Position numbers and translations under genes: made by a program. A DNA stretch of 38,534 nt from Betaproteobacteria bacterium (lineage in GTDB: Bacteria; Pseudomonadota; Gammaproteobacteria; Burkholderiales; SG8-39): positions 1-38,534 of the forward strand of contig CANIIA010000017.1 in NCBI GenBank assembly GCA_947467435.1, given 5' to 3'. Below, one piece after another: positions 24,429-34,521 of the stretch (position 1 is the first letter of the stretch; the number at the start of each line of letters is the position of its first letter). The notes below the pieces were generated by a model. That model saw only the letters and a list, made by a program, of their open reading frames with translations, searched no databases and was not told where the DNA came from.

Positions 24429-25130
24429 ATGTTTTCTGCCCCACACGACTACAACGCCGCCGATGTTCGCGCGGGTTTTATATCGGCACTACCCGTGTTG
24501 GCCGGGGTCATGCCCTTTGGACTGATCACCGGTGTCGCCATGGCCGCTGGCGGCATTCCGCCCCTCGAAGCCTGCTTGATGTCGGTGATCGCCTTTGCTG
24601 GCGCCTCTCAACTGGCTGCCACACAACTGCTCGGGTCCTCCGCACCCGTCGCAGTCATTTTTTTTACCACCTTGTTTATTAACTTACGCTTCATGATGTA
24701 CAGCGCTTCGTTACGCCAGCACTTACGCCAATTGCCGTGGGGTTGGAAACTACTGGCTGGTTATTTTCTGAGCGACAACTGCTACGCACTGTGCATCGGT
24801 CAGTTCAGTCGTGCTGGTCGAGATAAACATCCGCTGTGGTTCTTTTTTGGTGCGGCGCTGCCAGTTTGGATGACTTGGCAAATCGGCACCATTGTCGGTG
24901 TACTGGCTGGCGCTGCGGTCCCGGCAGCTTGGCGCTTAGAGTTTGCTGCGCCATTGGCGTTTGTTGCGCTGTCCGTACCGCTACTGAGAGACCGTGGCAT
25001 GGTGGCAGCGGCACTCGCGGCCGGGCTCACTGCAGCGCTAGCCACCGCATTACCGATGCGTTCAGGCATGGTGCTCGCTGCGATCGCTGGGATTGCTGCC
25101 GGACTTCTGTTTGAAAAACGTACAACATGA
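24429..25130 (+). CDS. azlC: AzlC-family branched-chain amino-acid exporter, large subunit
   Basis: This is a 233-residue membrane protein with about seven hydrophobic helices. It has the AzlC hallmarks G-x-x-P-F-G-L-I-T-G near 30-38, F-A-G-A-S-Q in the second helix and N-L-R-F-M-M-Y-S-A-S-L. Together with AzlD it forms a LIV-E-type exporter of branched-chain amino acids; other substrates are possible. Its stop overlaps the azlD ATG (ATGA). It is divergent from htpG with 92 bases between starts. Confidence 0.9.
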   Translation: MFSAPHDYNAADVRAGFISALPVLAGVMPFGLITGVAMAAGGIPPLEACLMSVIAFAGASQLAATQLLGSSAPVAVIFFTTLFINLRFMMYSASLRQHLRQLPWGWKLLAGYFLSDNCYALCIGQFSRAGRDKHPLWFFFGAALPVWMTWQIGTIVGVLAGAAVPAAWRLEFAAPLAFVALSVPLLRDRGMVAAALAAGLTAALATALPMRSGMVLAAIAGIAAGLLFEKRTT

Positions 25131-25444
25131 GCCTCACGACGATCTGGATTGCAATGTGCGGAATGGGCGTGATCACATTGAGCCTACGCGCTTCTTTTTT
25201 ATTGCTGCCCCCCCACGTGGTTTTACCCCCATTATTGCGTCGTGCGTTACGCTTTGTCCCCGCTGCCGTACTGACCGCCATCTACATGCCAGAACTATTA
25301 TTGGTTCAGGCAGTCCCAGAGGTGTCGTTGCACAATCCACGCCTGTTGGCCGGCGGCGTCGCGATACTCATTGCCTTACGTTTTCGAAATACGTTTCTCA
25401 CCATCCTATCGGGGCTAGTGGCGTTACATTTATTTCATTTGTAG
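25127..25444 (+). CDS. azlD: AzlD-family branched-chain amino-acid exporter, small subunit
   Basis: This is a 105-residue protein with about four membrane helices and the AzlD-type segment R-A-S-F-L-L near residue 22, followed by R-F-V-P-A-A-V-L-T-A. It partners the AzlC-like protein encoded directly upstream with a 4-base overlap. Size and arrangement are typical of azlCD. Confidence 0.9.
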   Translation: MSLTTIWIAMCGMGVITLSLRASFLLLPPHVVLPPLLRRALRFVPAAVLTAIYMPELLLVQAVPEVSLHNPRLLAGGVAILIALRFRNTFLTILSGLVALHLFHL

Positions 25445-25495
25445 CGCATTGGAATACAGACCGATCGATATGATTTATCTAGGCCGCTTACACTG

Positions 25496-25524
25496 TTGAA
25501 CTGCGCCCTCGCGTTTTTTATATC
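25496..25524 (+). promoter_or_regulatory. Sigma-70-like promoter of the M16 protease gene
   Basis: TTGAAC (25496-25501) and TATATC (25519-25524) are separated by exactly 17 bases, 21 bases before the ATG, in the 101-bp gap after azlD. Confidence 0.55.
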
Positions 25525-25545
25525 CTCAATAAAAAGACTGACACC

Positions 25546-28287
25546 ATGAACCGATTGCTAACGTCATCGTCGCGCATTCAGCGAATCGCTCGCTGGTTAT
25601 TGTTGAGTGCACTGTCGTCATTACTGTGCCAACCCTTGTTAGTCAATGCCGCCAGTCCAACGCTCAAAAAAATAACTAGCGTCGAAGGCGTGACCGAGTA
25701 CCAGCTCCCGAACGGCTTACGCGCTGTGCTCATCCCCGACCCATCGATTGACACGTTCACCGTCAACATCACTTATTTAGTGGGCTCGCGACATGAGAGC
25801 TACGGCGAAAAAGGCATGGCGCATTTACTTGAGCATTTATTGTTTAAAGGGAGTCCGCGCTTTCCGGATATCAAGGCTGAATTTATGCGCCGCGGTGCGC
25901 GCTGGAATGGCACCACCTCTTATGACCGCACCAATTATTTTGAAACACTCCCTGCTACGGGCGACAACTTAGCATTTGCATTAGCCGCAGAAGCCGACCG
26001 CATGGTGAATGCTTGGGTGCGCAAAGCCGATCTCGACTCAGAAATGACCGTCGTACGTAACGAATTTGAATCCGGTCAAAATAGTCCTGGCAATGTCTTG
26101 CATCAGCGCATTAGCCAAGCGCTGTTTAGTTGGCACAACTATGGCAATCCAATCATCGGCGCACGCTCAGACATAGAAAACGTACCGATTGAACGTCTGC
26201 GCGGTTTTTATCAGCTGTGGTATCAGCCGGATAACGCCGTATTATTACTAAGCGGAAATTTTGATGAAGCCAATGCATTGGCATTGATCGAAAAATCATT
26301 CGCACCGATCGCCAAACCAAAGCGTGCGCTTCCGGCGCTCTATACCAGCGAACCGACGCAAGATGGCGAGCGCAGTGTCACGTTGCGACGTACTGGCGAC
26401 ACCCCATTTATTGGGGTGATGTACCGCATTCCAGCCGCCTCACACCCAGACTACCCTGCGGTCGATCTGCTGGTGCAGTTACTGGGCTCGAGTCCCACCG
26501 GACGATTGCATCGCGCGTTAGTACAAAAAGGATTGGCAACCGGTACGTGGGGGTCTGAACGCCCGTTACACGACCCAGGCTTTGCATATTTTGGTGCCAG
26601 CTTATTGCGCGATGCACCGATCGAACCGGTGCGCGAGGCTTTATTTCAAAGTCTCGAATCTATCGCATCACAACCGATCCAAGCCGACGAACTCGAGCGT
26701 GCGCGCATCGCCTTACTGGGCGATTTTGAAAAAGTACGCAACAACTCGCAATCGCTCACGGCGAGTTTGTCTGAGTTTATTGCTATGGGCGATTGGCGTT
26801 TGTTTTATTTATATCGAGATCGCTTGCGCGAAGCGAGCTTAGCCGATGTGCAACGCGTGGCTACGCATTACCTCAAGCCTGCAAATCGTGTGAGTGGTGT
26901 GTTTATTCCAACCAGCACGCCAGATCGTGCAGACATTCCGCCACGCGCTGATTTGACACAAACCTTGAATGGTTACAAAGGCGGCGCTGGCGTGGTGACA
27001 GGTGAAGTATTTGATCCCTCCCCGAGCAATATTGAATCGCGCGTCCAACGCAGCACGCTCAACAACGGCATTCAAGTGGCACTACTTCCTAAGCGCACAC
27101 GCGGACAAACCGTGGTGGCGTATCTGAGTCTCAATTGGGGAGATGAAGCCTCGCGTAACCATCGCAGTGTGGCGTGCGGGATGGCCAGCGGCTTACTCAT
27201 CCGAGGCACGCAACGTCGCACGCGCGCGCAACTACAAGAGGCGTTTGAGCAACTCAACGCGAGCGTTTCGCTCGGTATCGAAAACAGCAGCGTTGAAGTG
27301 AAACGCGATCAACTTGCCGCAACGCTCGAGTTAATGGTCGAAGCGCTGCGTCAACCTGCATTCGATGCCACCGAGTTTGAAGAACTGCGTCGCGCGGCTA
27401 TCGCCAGTGCGCAAAGCCAACGCACCGATCCGGCGACAATTGCGAGCACTGCGCTACAACTGCATTTATCACCGTATCCACCAGGACATTGGTTTGCTAC
27501 ACAAGATGCCGATGCGCGGATTGCTGCATTACAAGCAGTGACCTTGGATCAGGTACGCGATTGTCACGCCAGCTTGGTCGGAGCCACCGGCGCACAGTTC
27601 AGTGCCGTGGGTGATTTTGACGCGCAAGCGCTACGTGATCAGCTCAATACGTTGTTGGGAGACTGGATTCGACCCGCGCCCTATCAACGACTGAATGCAC
27701 AATTTTTTGATGTGACAACGGTTCGTCAACTCGTGCGGACACCCGACAAAGCCAATGCCGTATTGCGAGCCGGCATCAACATTCCAATGCGTGATGACCA
27801 TCAAGACTTCACGGCGCTCGTGCTCGGGAACTATTTACTCGGTGGTACATCGAGCGGACGATTACCCACACGTATTCGCGAAAAAGAAGGCTTGTCGTAT
27901 TCGACGTATTCGAGTTTTAGCGCCCAAGCATTAGACGCGGTGGCGAGTTTTGGTATCAGCGCCATCTTTGCTCCACAAAATCTCGCGCGTGTTGAAGCCG
28001 CGATGCGCGAAGAGTTAGTGCGTGCCTTACGCGATGGGTTTGATGCCAAAGAACTCGAGGCAGGAAAACGTGGCTTGATTGAAACGCGCAAACTCGCACG
28101 CGCGCAAGATCGAAGTCTCGCACCGCGCTTGGCTTCATACTTATTTGTTGGTCGTGATTTTCGTTGGGACGAGGCGTTTGAAAAGCGCTTACTCAGCCTG
28201 ACAGCCATTGAGGTGCGCGATGCCTTACGCCGTCACCTGGATCCTGCACGATTGTCGATCTCGATTGCTGCAGATCTCAAAGAATAG
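25546..28287 (+). CDS. Exported M16-family zinc metalloprotease (pitrilysin-like, two-domain)
   Basis: This is a 913-residue protein made of two M16 halves. A signal peptide covers about residues 1-35 (hydrophobic L-L-L-S-A-L-S-S-L-L, ending V-N-A-A). The N-terminal half has the inverted zinc motif H-L-L-E-H at 93-97 with the third ligand Glu173 at the usual distance in R-N-E-F-E. The C-terminal half keeps the fold but has C-G-M-A-S-G-L in place of the motif, so it is the inactive partner domain. It also has the R/Y-type substrate residues (E-G-L-S-Y-S). It probably degrades peptides in the periplasm. It is monocistronic and converges on greB. Confidence 0.93.
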   Translation: MNRLLTSSSRIQRIARWLLLSALSSLLCQPLLVNAASPTLKKITSVEGVTEYQLPNGLRAVLIPDPSIDTFTVNITYLVGSRHESYGEKGMAHLLEHLLFKGSPRFPDIKAEFMRRGARWNGTTSYDRTNYFETLPATGDNLAFALAAEADRMVNAWVRKADLDSEMTVVRNEFESGQNSPGNVLHQRISQALFSWHNYGNPIIGARSDIENVPIERLRGFYQLWYQPDNAVLLLSGNFDEANALALIEKSFAPIAKPKRALPALYTSEPTQDGERSVTLRRTGDTPFIGVMYRIPAASHPDYPAVDLLVQLLGSSPTGRLHRALVQKGLATGTWGSERPLHDPGFAYFGASLLRDAPIEPVREALFQSLESIASQPIQADELERARIALLGDFEKVRNNSQSLTASLSEFIAMGDWRLFYLYRDRLREASLADVQRVATHYLKPANRVSGVFIPTSTPDRADIPPRADLTQTLNGYKGGAGVVTGEVFDPSPSNIESRVQRSTLNNGIQVALLPKRTRGQTVVAYLSLNWGDEASRNHRSVACGMASGLLIRGTQRRTRAQLQEAFEQLNASVSLGIENSSVEVKRDQLAATLELMVEALRQPAFDATEFEELRRAAIASAQSQRTDPATIASTALQLHLSPYPPGHWFATQDADARIAALQAVTLDQVRDCHASLVGATGAQFSAVGDFDAQALRDQLNTLLGDWIRPAPYQRLNAQFFDVTTVRQLVRTPDKANAVLRAGINIPMRDDHQDFTALVLGNYLLGGTSSGRLPTRIREKEGLSYSTYSSFSAQALDAVASFGISAIFAPQNLARVEAAMREELVRALRDGFDAKELEAGKRGLIETRKLARAQDRSLAPRLASYLFVGRDFRWDEAFEKRLLSLTAIEVRDALRRHLDPARLSISIAADLKE

Positions 28288-28305
28288 ACACCAACCAAAA
28301 AAATA

Positions 28306-28860
28306 TTAATCAATCGGCGTATAGCGCACGCTCAGAATGGATAAGGTGTCCTCGCCCGCTGGGGTACGCAGCGGTACGAAATCGCCTTCGCGCGCTTTGA
28401 TTAAGGCTTTTGCAATCGGCGAGATCCACGACACGCGTCCGCGTGCAGTATCCACCTCGTCGACACCCACAATCGTCACCGTACGAGCGGTCCCGTCGGC
28501 GGACTCAACTTCCACGGTAGCGCCAAAAAAAATCTGATCGGTATCGCGACCTGCCGAATCCACAATTTCAGCCTGGTCGAGGCGTTGCGTCAAAAAGCGA
28601 ATCCGCCGATCAATTTCACGTAAGCGACGTTTGCCATAAATGTAATCGCCATTTTCAGAGCGATCACCATTACCTGCCGCCCACGACACCACGCGTACAA
28701 CTTCGGGGCGCTCAACATCCATCAGCTGGCGCCACTCTTGCATCAACCGCGCGTGACCCGCTGGCGTAATGTAGTTGCGCACCAACGCGGGTGTCGCCAA
28801 ATCTGGCGCCAACGGTGGGTCGTCCTCTTGATCAGATTCTTTCGTAAAGGCTTTAGACAT
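28306..28860 (-). CDS. greB: Transcription elongation factor GreB
   Basis: This is a 184-residue transcript-cleavage factor that rescues backtracked RNA polymerase. The N-terminal coiled coil contains the tip motif D-R-S-E-N-G-D-Y with its catalytic acidic residues, followed by Y-G-K-R-R-L-R-E-I-D-R-R typical of GreB rather than GreA. The C-terminal FKBP-like domain has the S-P-I-A-K-A-L motif. An acidic N-terminal extension of about 25 residues is longer than usual. ATG 28860 is chosen (M-S-K-A-F); the frame is open ten codons further. Confidence 0.93.
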   Translation of the reverse strand: MSKAFTKESDQEDDPPLAPDLATPALVRNYITPAGHARLMQEWRQLMDVERPEVVRVVSWAAGNGDRSENGDYIYGKRRLREIDRRIRFLTQRLDQAEIVDSAGRDTDQIFFGATVEVESADGTARTVTIVGVDEVDTARGRVSWISPIAKALIKAREGDFVPLRTPAGEDTLSILSVRYTPID

Positions 28861-29184
28861 ATCAATTTCGCAGATTGTACGCGCACTCACTCAATGCAAC
28901 GCGACACCAAGCTCCACGCAGCTATGCAAAAATTTTTTGACTTGTAAAGTCGGATTGCGAGATAACCCATTAAATAGTCAAAATATTTTTGTTCTATTTT
29001 TCAAGCGCTTGCGCGATACAAACAATTTGATCGTACCTGACGCAAAGGAGGTCCACAACGCGCCTTGAAATCGGTATGCTTGCGCCCCCGCGAGAGCCAT
29101 GCAATCGCTTTTCGGCCGCTAGAGCACCACATCCGTGTTGTTCTGATTGTTGACCCCAAACGTATTCACGAGATCGCCCACACC
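28861..29184 (+). promoter_or_regulatory. Long leader/promoter region between greB and nrdJ
   Basis: This 324-bp divergent gap holds a candidate promoter for nrdJ: TTGACT (28937-28942) with a GATAAC (28961-28966) after an 18-base spacer. Downstream lie an AT-rich tract, a 10-bp palindrome CAAGCGCTTG (29002-29011) and an isolated strong ribosome binding sequence (29044-29052). If the promoter is right, the leader before ATG 29185 is over 200 bases. No cobalamin-riboswitch core (GCCACTG-type B12 box) and no clear NrdR box pair were seen. Confidence 0.4.
29044..29052 (+). promoter_or_regulatory. Strong Shine-Dalgarno sequence without a well-placed ATG
   Basis: AAAGGAGGT matches the anti-Shine-Dalgarno almost perfectly, but the nearest start in the nrdJ frame is a TTG at 29065 (13 bases after GGAGG). 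The family-like ATG at 29185 is over 130 bases away. It may serve a TTG-started longer NrdJ or a short leader peptide, or it may pair in a leader structure. Confidence 0.6.
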
Positions 29185-32055
29185 ATGACGCCCCCACGCG
29201 ATGACACTGCTACCACTGCACCAGCTAAGCTGGCCGAACAAGAAATTTGCCGCGACGTACTGATTGAAAAATATGCCAAGGGCGACGAGCTCAGCGTCGA
29301 TGCGGTGCGTCTCCGCGTTGCTCGCGCGTTAGCTGCTGCCGAACCAGAAGATCGACGCGCACACTGGGAGCGTCGCTTTTTAAATGCATTGGCCTCAGGC
29401 TTTGTTCCGGCGGGCCGCATTAATTCGGCGGCTGGTATTCAGATGCAAGCCACGTTAATCAATTGCTTTGTACAACCCGTGGGCGATTCGATTTCGGAAA
29501 TCTCTGACGGACGCCCCGGGATTTATACGGCCTTACTCGAAGCCGCCGAAACCATGCGCCGCGGGGGTGGTGTGGGCTATGACTTTTCGTCAATACGTCC
29601 GCGTGGTGCAGATGTCAAAGGCACACAATCGCGTGCCAGTGGACCGATTTCTTATATGCGTGTGTTTGATCGCTCGTGCGAAACCGTTGAGTCGGCGGGC
29701 GCACGTCGTGGCGCACAAATGGGTGTGCTACGTTGCGATCATCCGGATGTAGAAGAATTTATTCACGCCAAAGATACCGGCGGTCTGACTAACTTCAACA
29801 TTTCTGTTGGCGTCACTGACACGTTTATGCAAGCGGTGGAACAGGACACCGACGTCGAATTAGTGCACCGCGCGCGCCCTGGTAAAGAGCAACTCGATGC
29901 GGGCGCATTTCAACGCGCAGACGGTCTGTGGGTCTATCGCAAAGTGCCCGCACGCATGCTCTGGGATCAGATCATGCGCTCGACGTACGACCATGCTGAG
30001 CCCGGTATTTTGTTTCTTGACCGCATGAATCGCGATAACAACCTCAATTATTGCGAAACCATCGAAGCCACCAATCCCTGCGCAGAACAACCATTACCAC
30101 CCTACGGCTGTTGCTGTTTGGGTTCGATTGATCTCACGCGTTTTGTCACCGATCCATTTGGTCAAGATGCACTTTTTGATTTCAAGCACTTTGCGCAAGT
30201 TGTCGAAGTGGCCGTACGTATGCTGGATAACGTGCTCGATGTCACCGCCTGGCCGCTGCCGCAACAACATCAAGAAGCCATGGCTAAACGTCGCGTGGGC
30301 TTGGGGTTCACGGGGTTGGGTGATGCACTGATCATGCTCAAACTACGTTATGACAGCGCCGAGGCACGCGCTATGGCTGCGCGCATCTCCGAGTCGATGC
30401 GCGATCACGCGTATCGAGCGTCGATGGAGTTGTCACAAGAGCGCGGCGCGTTTCCATTGTTTAACGCCGACCTGTATTTATCTGGCACCAGCTTTGCCAC
30501 ACGTCTTCCAGAGGCACTCAAAACATCGATTCGCAAACACGGTTTACGTAACTCGCATTTACTTTCCATTGCACCCACAGGCACCATCAGTTTGGCCTTT
30601 GCAGATAATGCCTCCAATGGCATTGAGCCACCGTTTTCTTGGACCTACACACGCAAAAAGCGCATGGCCGACGGTACGCTCAAAGAGTTTCCTGTCGAAG
30701 ATCACGCTTGGCGTCGTTATCGTGCGCTCGGTGGCGACATGCAACAACTACCTCCTTACTTTGTCACCGCACTAGAGCTCAGCGCGACAGCACACGAAGA
30801 GATGGTGGCGGCAGTTGCACCGTATGTCGACACCAGCATCTCTAAAACCGTCAATGTACCCGCCGACTATCCCTATGATGATTTTCAAGATCTGTATCTA
30901 AAGGCATGGAAATCCGGACTCAAAGGATTAGCCACGTATCGACCCAATAGCGTGCTGGGTTCAGTGCTCTCTGTCGGCACCACGCCCAGCGCTGAAAAGC
31001 CCCAAGACTTTGTGCTCGATGATCGCAATCGCCGCATCGAAATCAAATCGATTCCTGCGCCAGTGCTGACCAGCCTCGCTTGGCCTGGTCGCCCCTCATT
31101 GGCAGGTGGCAATCCAGCTTGGACTTATATGGTCGAGCATCCGCATGGCACGTTTGCGGTGTTTGTTGGGCATGTCGATGCGCAATCTTCGACGCCTGAA
31201 AGCCGTCCGCACGCATTTGAAGTATGGGTCAATGGCGCAGAACAACCGCGTGGGCTCGGTGCGCTCGCGAAAACCTTATCGATGGATATGCGGGCGAACG
31301 ATGCCGGTTGGCTCACGCTGAAACTCGATTCATTAGCGAAAGCAGCGGGTGACGATGCCTTCGACATGCCGTTTCCACCGAGCGGTGAGAAAAAGCGCAT
31401 GCCATCGGTGGTCGCTGCACTCGCTAAAATCGTGCAATGGCGCGTCGATCAACTAGGGGCCTTGGGTCAAGGTCCTACACCACTCCTTGATGCCATGTTC
31501 AGCCTGAAAGAGCCTAAAACCGGCACCGATGGCACCATGTCATGGACTGTCGATGTACTCAACCCAGGCACGGGCGATGACTTTGTACTTGGACTCAAAG
31601 AAATTACCTTGCCCGATGGTGTGACACGTCCCTACTCGATGTGGCTAGCCGGCGAATATCCGCGCGCACTCGATGGATTATGTAAGTTGCTCTCATTGGA
31701 TATGCGCGTGCTCGATCCGGCTTGGATTGGCATGAAGTTACGCAAGCTACTCGATTACCCCGAGCCCTTGGGCGACATGATGGCCTTTGTTCCCGGCGCG
31801 CAGCGCCAGCAAACGTGGCCGTCTACGGTCGCGTATGTTGCGCGATTAATTATTCATCGCTATGCCATGCTCGGCATCCTAGATGAGCATGGCTACCCGC
31901 TCCGGCAAATGGGATTACTCGACGCACCCACCGAGCGGGGCGTCCCCTCCGTGATGAAAGGCAGTGCCTGCCCAGAATGTGGCAATCACACCATGATTCG
32001 TAAAGATGGTTGCGATTACTGCACCGCTTGCGGTTACGTTGGGGTCTGCGGCTGA
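29185..32055 (+). CDS. nrdJ: Adenosylcobalamin-dependent (class II) ribonucleoside-diphosphate reductase
   Basis: This 956-residue enzyme makes deoxyribonucleotides using coenzyme B12, independent of oxygen. The radical-site motif N-P-C-A-E (297-301) and the redox cysteines (Cys94 in L-I-N-C-F; another in V-L-R-C-D) are in place. The C-terminal part carries two diverged copies of a TSCPD-type module, recognisable as L-S-M-D-M-R and L-S-L-D-M-R. The protein ends in a cysteine cluster C-P-E-C...C-D-Y-C-T-A-C-G that delivers electrons. ATG 29185 is chosen because R-D-V-L-I-E-K-Y then sits about 22 residues from the start, as expected; a TTG at 29065 would add 40 atypical residues. It implies the cell makes or imports cobalamin. 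Confidence 0.94.
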   Translation: MTPPRDDTATTAPAKLAEQEICRDVLIEKYAKGDELSVDAVRLRVARALAAAEPEDRRAHWERRFLNALASGFVPAGRINSAAGIQMQATLINCFVQPVGDSISEISDGRPGIYTALLEAAETMRRGGGVGYDFSSIRPRGADVKGTQSRASGPISYMRVFDRSCETVESAGARRGAQMGVLRCDHPDVEEFIHAKDTGGLTNFNISVGVTDTFMQAVEQDTDVELVHRARPGKEQLDAGAFQRADGLWVYRKVPARMLWDQIMRSTYDHAEPGILFLDRMNRDNNLNYCETIEATNPCAEQPLPPYGCCCLGSIDLTRFVTDPFGQDALFDFKHFAQVVEVAVRMLDNVLDVTAWPLPQQHQEAMAKRRVGLGFTGLGDALIMLKLRYDSAEARAMAARISESMRDHAYRASMELSQERGAFPLFNADLYLSGTSFATRLPEALKTSIRKHGLRNSHLLSIAPTGTISLAFADNASNGIEPPFSWTYTRKKRMADGTLKEFPVEDHAWRRYRALGGDMQQLPPYFVTALELSATAHEEMVAAVAPYVDTSISKTVNVPADYPYDDFQDLYLKAWKSGLKGLATYRPNSVLGSVLSVGTTPSAEKPQDFVLDDRNRRIEIKSIPAPVLTSLAWPGRPSLAGGNPAWTYMVEHPHGTFAVFVGHVDAQSSTPESRPHAFEVWVNGAEQPRGLGALAKTLSMDMRANDAGWLTLKLDSLAKAAGDDAFDMPFPPSGEKKRMPSVVAALAKIVQWRVDQLGALGQGPTPLLDAMFSLKEPKTGTDGTMSWTVDVLNPGTGDDFVLGLKEITLPDGVTRPYSMWLAGEYPRALDGLCKLLSLDMRVLDPAWIGMKLRKLLDYPEPLGDMMAFVPGAQRQQTWPSTVAYVARLIIHRYAMLGILDEHGYPLRQMGLLDAPTERGVPSVMKGSACPECGNHTMIRKDGCDYCTACGYVGVCG

Positions 32056-32072
32056 GTTGACGCAGTCAGCCG
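32049..32072. other. Short hairpin at the nrdJ / Nudix convergent junction
   Basis: CGGCTGA and TCAGCCG form a 7-bp stem with a 10-base loop overlapping the nrdJ stop codon. No T-tract follows on either strand, so terminator function is uncertain. Confidence 0.35.
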
Positions 32073-32100
32073 GAAATCGGGTGGTGTGACGAAGCAAGAA

Positions 32101-32670
32101 CTAGCGTGCGGCGCTACCAGCGCCCACGCCGAAGTTCCTCCACCACAACAAGGCGAGCTGCGTTTTAACGTCGGTAATGCGACCGTCTTGCACCATCGCA
32201 AGCGCCTCCCCGAAGGGTACATGCAGCACCTCTAAAAATTCCTCATCATCGAGCTTTTGCTTCTCAAGATGCAGATCTTGCGCAATAAATATTTCAATGA
32301 ATTCATCGGCATAACCCAACGCATTGTGCACCGTGGTCATGCGAGTCCAGTGATTGGCGCGATAACCAGTTTCTTCAAGTAGCTCACGCTTGGCGCAATC
32401 AAGCAGCGGCTCTCCGGGATCACGCTTTCCCGCCGGAATTTCGATGATCGTCGAACGAATTGGATAACGAAACTGTCGCTCCAACACCACGCAATCTTGC
32501 GCATCGATCGCAAAGATAGCTACTGCACCCGGATGGCAAATGTATTCACGCGTGGTTTGCTGCCCGTTGGGCAAGCGAACAACATCACATCGCACACGTA
32601 GCATTTGTCCGCGATAGACCTCTTCGCCAGAAACAAAATGCTCGGTGAGATCGATCGGTTGATCGCTCAC
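32101..32670 (-). CDS. NudF-type ADP-ribose pyrophosphatase (Nudix)
   Basis: This is a 189-residue Nudix hydrolase. The Nudix box is G-K-R-D-P-G-E-P-L-L-D-C-A-K-R-E-L-L-E-E, preceded by R-Q-F-R-Y-P and followed by a conserved G-Y-A-D-E segment as in ADP-ribose pyrophosphatases. It hydrolyses ADP-ribose or related nucleoside diphosphates. GTG 32670 is chosen because it overlaps the DUF2818 stop (GTGA); a TTG five codons upstream is the alternative. It is the last gene of the nuo operon, an arrangement familiar in Burkholderiales, and may clear ADP-ribose derived from NAD turnover (inference). Confidence 0.87.
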   Translation of the reverse strand: MSDQPIDLTEHFVSGEEVYRGQMLRVRCDVVRLPNGQQTTREYICHPGAVAIFAIDAQDCVVLERQFRYPIRSTIIEIPAGKRDPGEPLLDCAKRELLEETGYRANHWTRMTTVHNALGYADEFIEIFIAQDLHLEKQKLDDEEFLEVLHVPFGEALAMVQDGRITDVKTQLALLWWRNFGVGAGSAAR

Positions 32671-32957
32671 GCGTCGTGCCGCCAAAGGTAGCGATAGACA
32701 AAACCAGGGTAGGCAAGCACCAGAAACAAGCTGAGCGTCACAGCGTAAAACTCCCAGCCTTGGGGATAGACCTCACCCGCGCGTGACTCTAACCATCGCG
32801 CAAACAAACCCAAGATGAGGTAAAAGACCGCGAGTTCAAGCACGCGCCACCCCATACGCTTATGCGTTGGCCGTCGAATAAAAAAAATGCGTTGCGAGAT
32901 AAACGGCAGGTTGGCAGCAACCAAAGCGACCAGCCCAAGCACGATGAGGCTGAGCAT
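32667..32957 (-). CDS. DUF2818 small membrane protein
   Basis: This is a 96-residue protein with three hydrophobic segments (about residues 3-20, 42-58 and 70-88) and a basic R-R-P-T-H-K-R-M-G-W loop. It matches the DUF2818 proteins that follow nuoN in betaproteobacteria. The function is unknown; an accessory role for complex I is suggested only by its position. ATG 32957 is used; in-frame TTG codons lie a few codons upstream. Its stop overlaps the next gene by GTGA. Confidence 0.85.
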   Translation of the reverse strand: MLSLIVLGLVALVAANLPFISQRIFFIRRPTHKRMGWRVLELAVFYLILGLFARWLESRAGEVYPQGWEFYAVTLSLFLVLAYPGFVYRYLWRHDA

Positions 32958-32972
32958 GCTGGCGCTCAACAA

Positions 32973-34466
32973 TCAGAGCGACTTAATGGCAATAAAGCAC
33001 AGCGCCATGAGTGGCTGTGGCAACAGGCCCAAGGCAAGCAATGCCAGTCCATTGACCGAATACATCAAGCGCATGTCACTGTTACCTGAGATAGAAACCG
33101 CCACATCGCGTCCGCTGAGTGGTTCATCGAAATACATCAGCTTGACGATGCGTAGGTAATAAAACGCGCCGATCAATGAAAAAATAACCGCAAGTACCGC
33201 TAACCATAACTGACCCGCCGCCACGGTGGATGAGAGCACTAAAAATTTGGCATAAAACCCAGCGGTGGGTGGCACCCCCGCCATCGAAAACATCAACAAC
33301 ATGGCAATAAACGCAGTCCAAGGGCTTTTGCGATTTAAACCACGCAAGTCATCTAAGTGCTCGCATTCAAAACCTGCACGTGAAAGATACAACAAGGTAC
33401 CAAACGCACCCAGACTCATGAATACGTAAACGATCGCGTAAAACATCGCTGCGCTGTAGGCATCTGCTGCATTCAACCAATTGCCCTGCACCACACCAGT
33501 GAGCAAGCCAAGCAACATAAATCCCATATGCGAAATGGTCGAGTAAGCAAACATACGCTTTAGGTTAGTTTGCGCAATCGCCGCGATGTTGCCGATGGCC
33601 ATAGAAAGCACAGCGAGAATGATGAGCATCTGCTGCCAATCCACCGCCAGCTCGAGTAAGCCATTCACGAGTAATCGCATGGCCATCGCAAAGGCCGCCA
33701 ATTTGGGGGCACTACCAATCACCAGCGTGACCGCCGTCGGTGCGCCGTGATACACATCCGGAATCCACATATGAAATGGCACCACGCCAAGCTTGAAGGC
33801 CAACCCAGAAACGAGGAACACCAAACCAAACACCACGACGGTACGATCGGCCGCACCTTGCGATAACGCCCGCGAAATTTCGGTGAGCATCAACGAGCCA
33901 GTCGCGCCGTAAATCATGGACATACCGTACAACAACAGGCCTGAGGCTAACGCTCCGAGCACGAAATACTTCATGGCAGCTTCAGTGGAAAGTGCCGAAT
34001 CACGATTGAGTGCCACCATGGCATACAACGACAGCGACAAAAGCTCCAGCCCCAAATAGATCGTGAGAAAACTATTGGCGGAAATCAAGATGAACATACC
34101 CAATAACGCAAATAGCAGGAGCGATAAAAACTCCCCTTTGAGCAAACCGCGGTCCGCAAGGTACGTTCGGCTGTAAATCAACACCACAGAGAGCGTCACG
34201 CACGCAAACAGCTTGAGTATGTGCCCCATGACATCAGCCACATACAATCCATTAAAGGTGTAGGCCAAGTCACCCATCGTGCCGGTGAGCACATTGAGTA
34301 CCGATAAGGCAGATCCCAAGAGCGCAAATTGCGCCAATGCATAAGTGAGCGAGCGCCGTGCGTCGCGCACATACAAATCAAACAACATCACAGCGCAAGC
34401 CAAACCGAGCAAAATCAGCTCGGGTTGAGCGATGTAGAAGTCAGGAAACACAAATGCCTTGCTCAT
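32973..34466 (-). CDS. nuoN: NADH-quinone oxidoreductase subunit N
   Basis: This is a 497-residue antiporter-like membrane subunit of complex I with about 14 helices. Conserved lysine/glutamate helices of the proton channel are visible in [21 protein letters not shown] and [15 protein letters not shown]. It pumps protons during NADH oxidation by ubiquinone. Length and motifs are normal. It lies 55 bases after nuoM and 15 bases before DUF2818. Confidence 0.97.
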   Translation of the reverse strand: MSKAFVFPDFYIAQPELILLGLACAVMLFDLYVRDARRSLTYALAQFALLGSALSVLNVLTGTMGDLAYTFNGLYVADVMGHILKLFACVTLSVVLIYSRTYLADRGLLKGEFLSLLLFALLGMFILISANSFLTIYLGLELLSLSLYAMVALNRDSALSTEAAMKYFVLGALASGLLLYGMSMIYGATGSLMLTEISRALSQGAADRTVVVFGLVFLVSGLAFKLGVVPFHMWIPDVYHGAPTAVTLVIGSAPKLAAFAMAMRLLVNGLLELAVDWQQMLIILAVLSMAIGNIAAIAQTNLKRMFAYSTISHMGFMLLGLLTGVVQGNWLNAADAYSAAMFYAIVYVFMSLGAFGTLLYLSRAGFECEHLDDLRGLNRKSPWTAFIAMLLMFSMAGVPPTAGFYAKFLVLSSTVAAGQLWLAVLAVIFSLIGAFYYLRIVKLMYFDEPLSGRDVAVSISGNSDMRLMYSVNGLALLALGLLPQPLMALCFIAIKSL

Positions 34467-34521
34467 GAGATGCAGGCCTTATCTGAGCGCCGCGAGAACA
34501 CCATGTTGACTCGCATAACCA

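Noticed and set aside
29076..29153. 25-codon leader frame with three cysteines upstream of nrdJ
   Set aside because: It lies about 24 bases from the strong Shine-Dalgarno, too far for efficient initiation, and nothing else supports translation.
28861..29184. Cobalamin riboswitch or NrdR boxes before the B12-dependent reductase
   Set aside because: No B12-box core and no paired NrdR-like palindromes could be found by eye.
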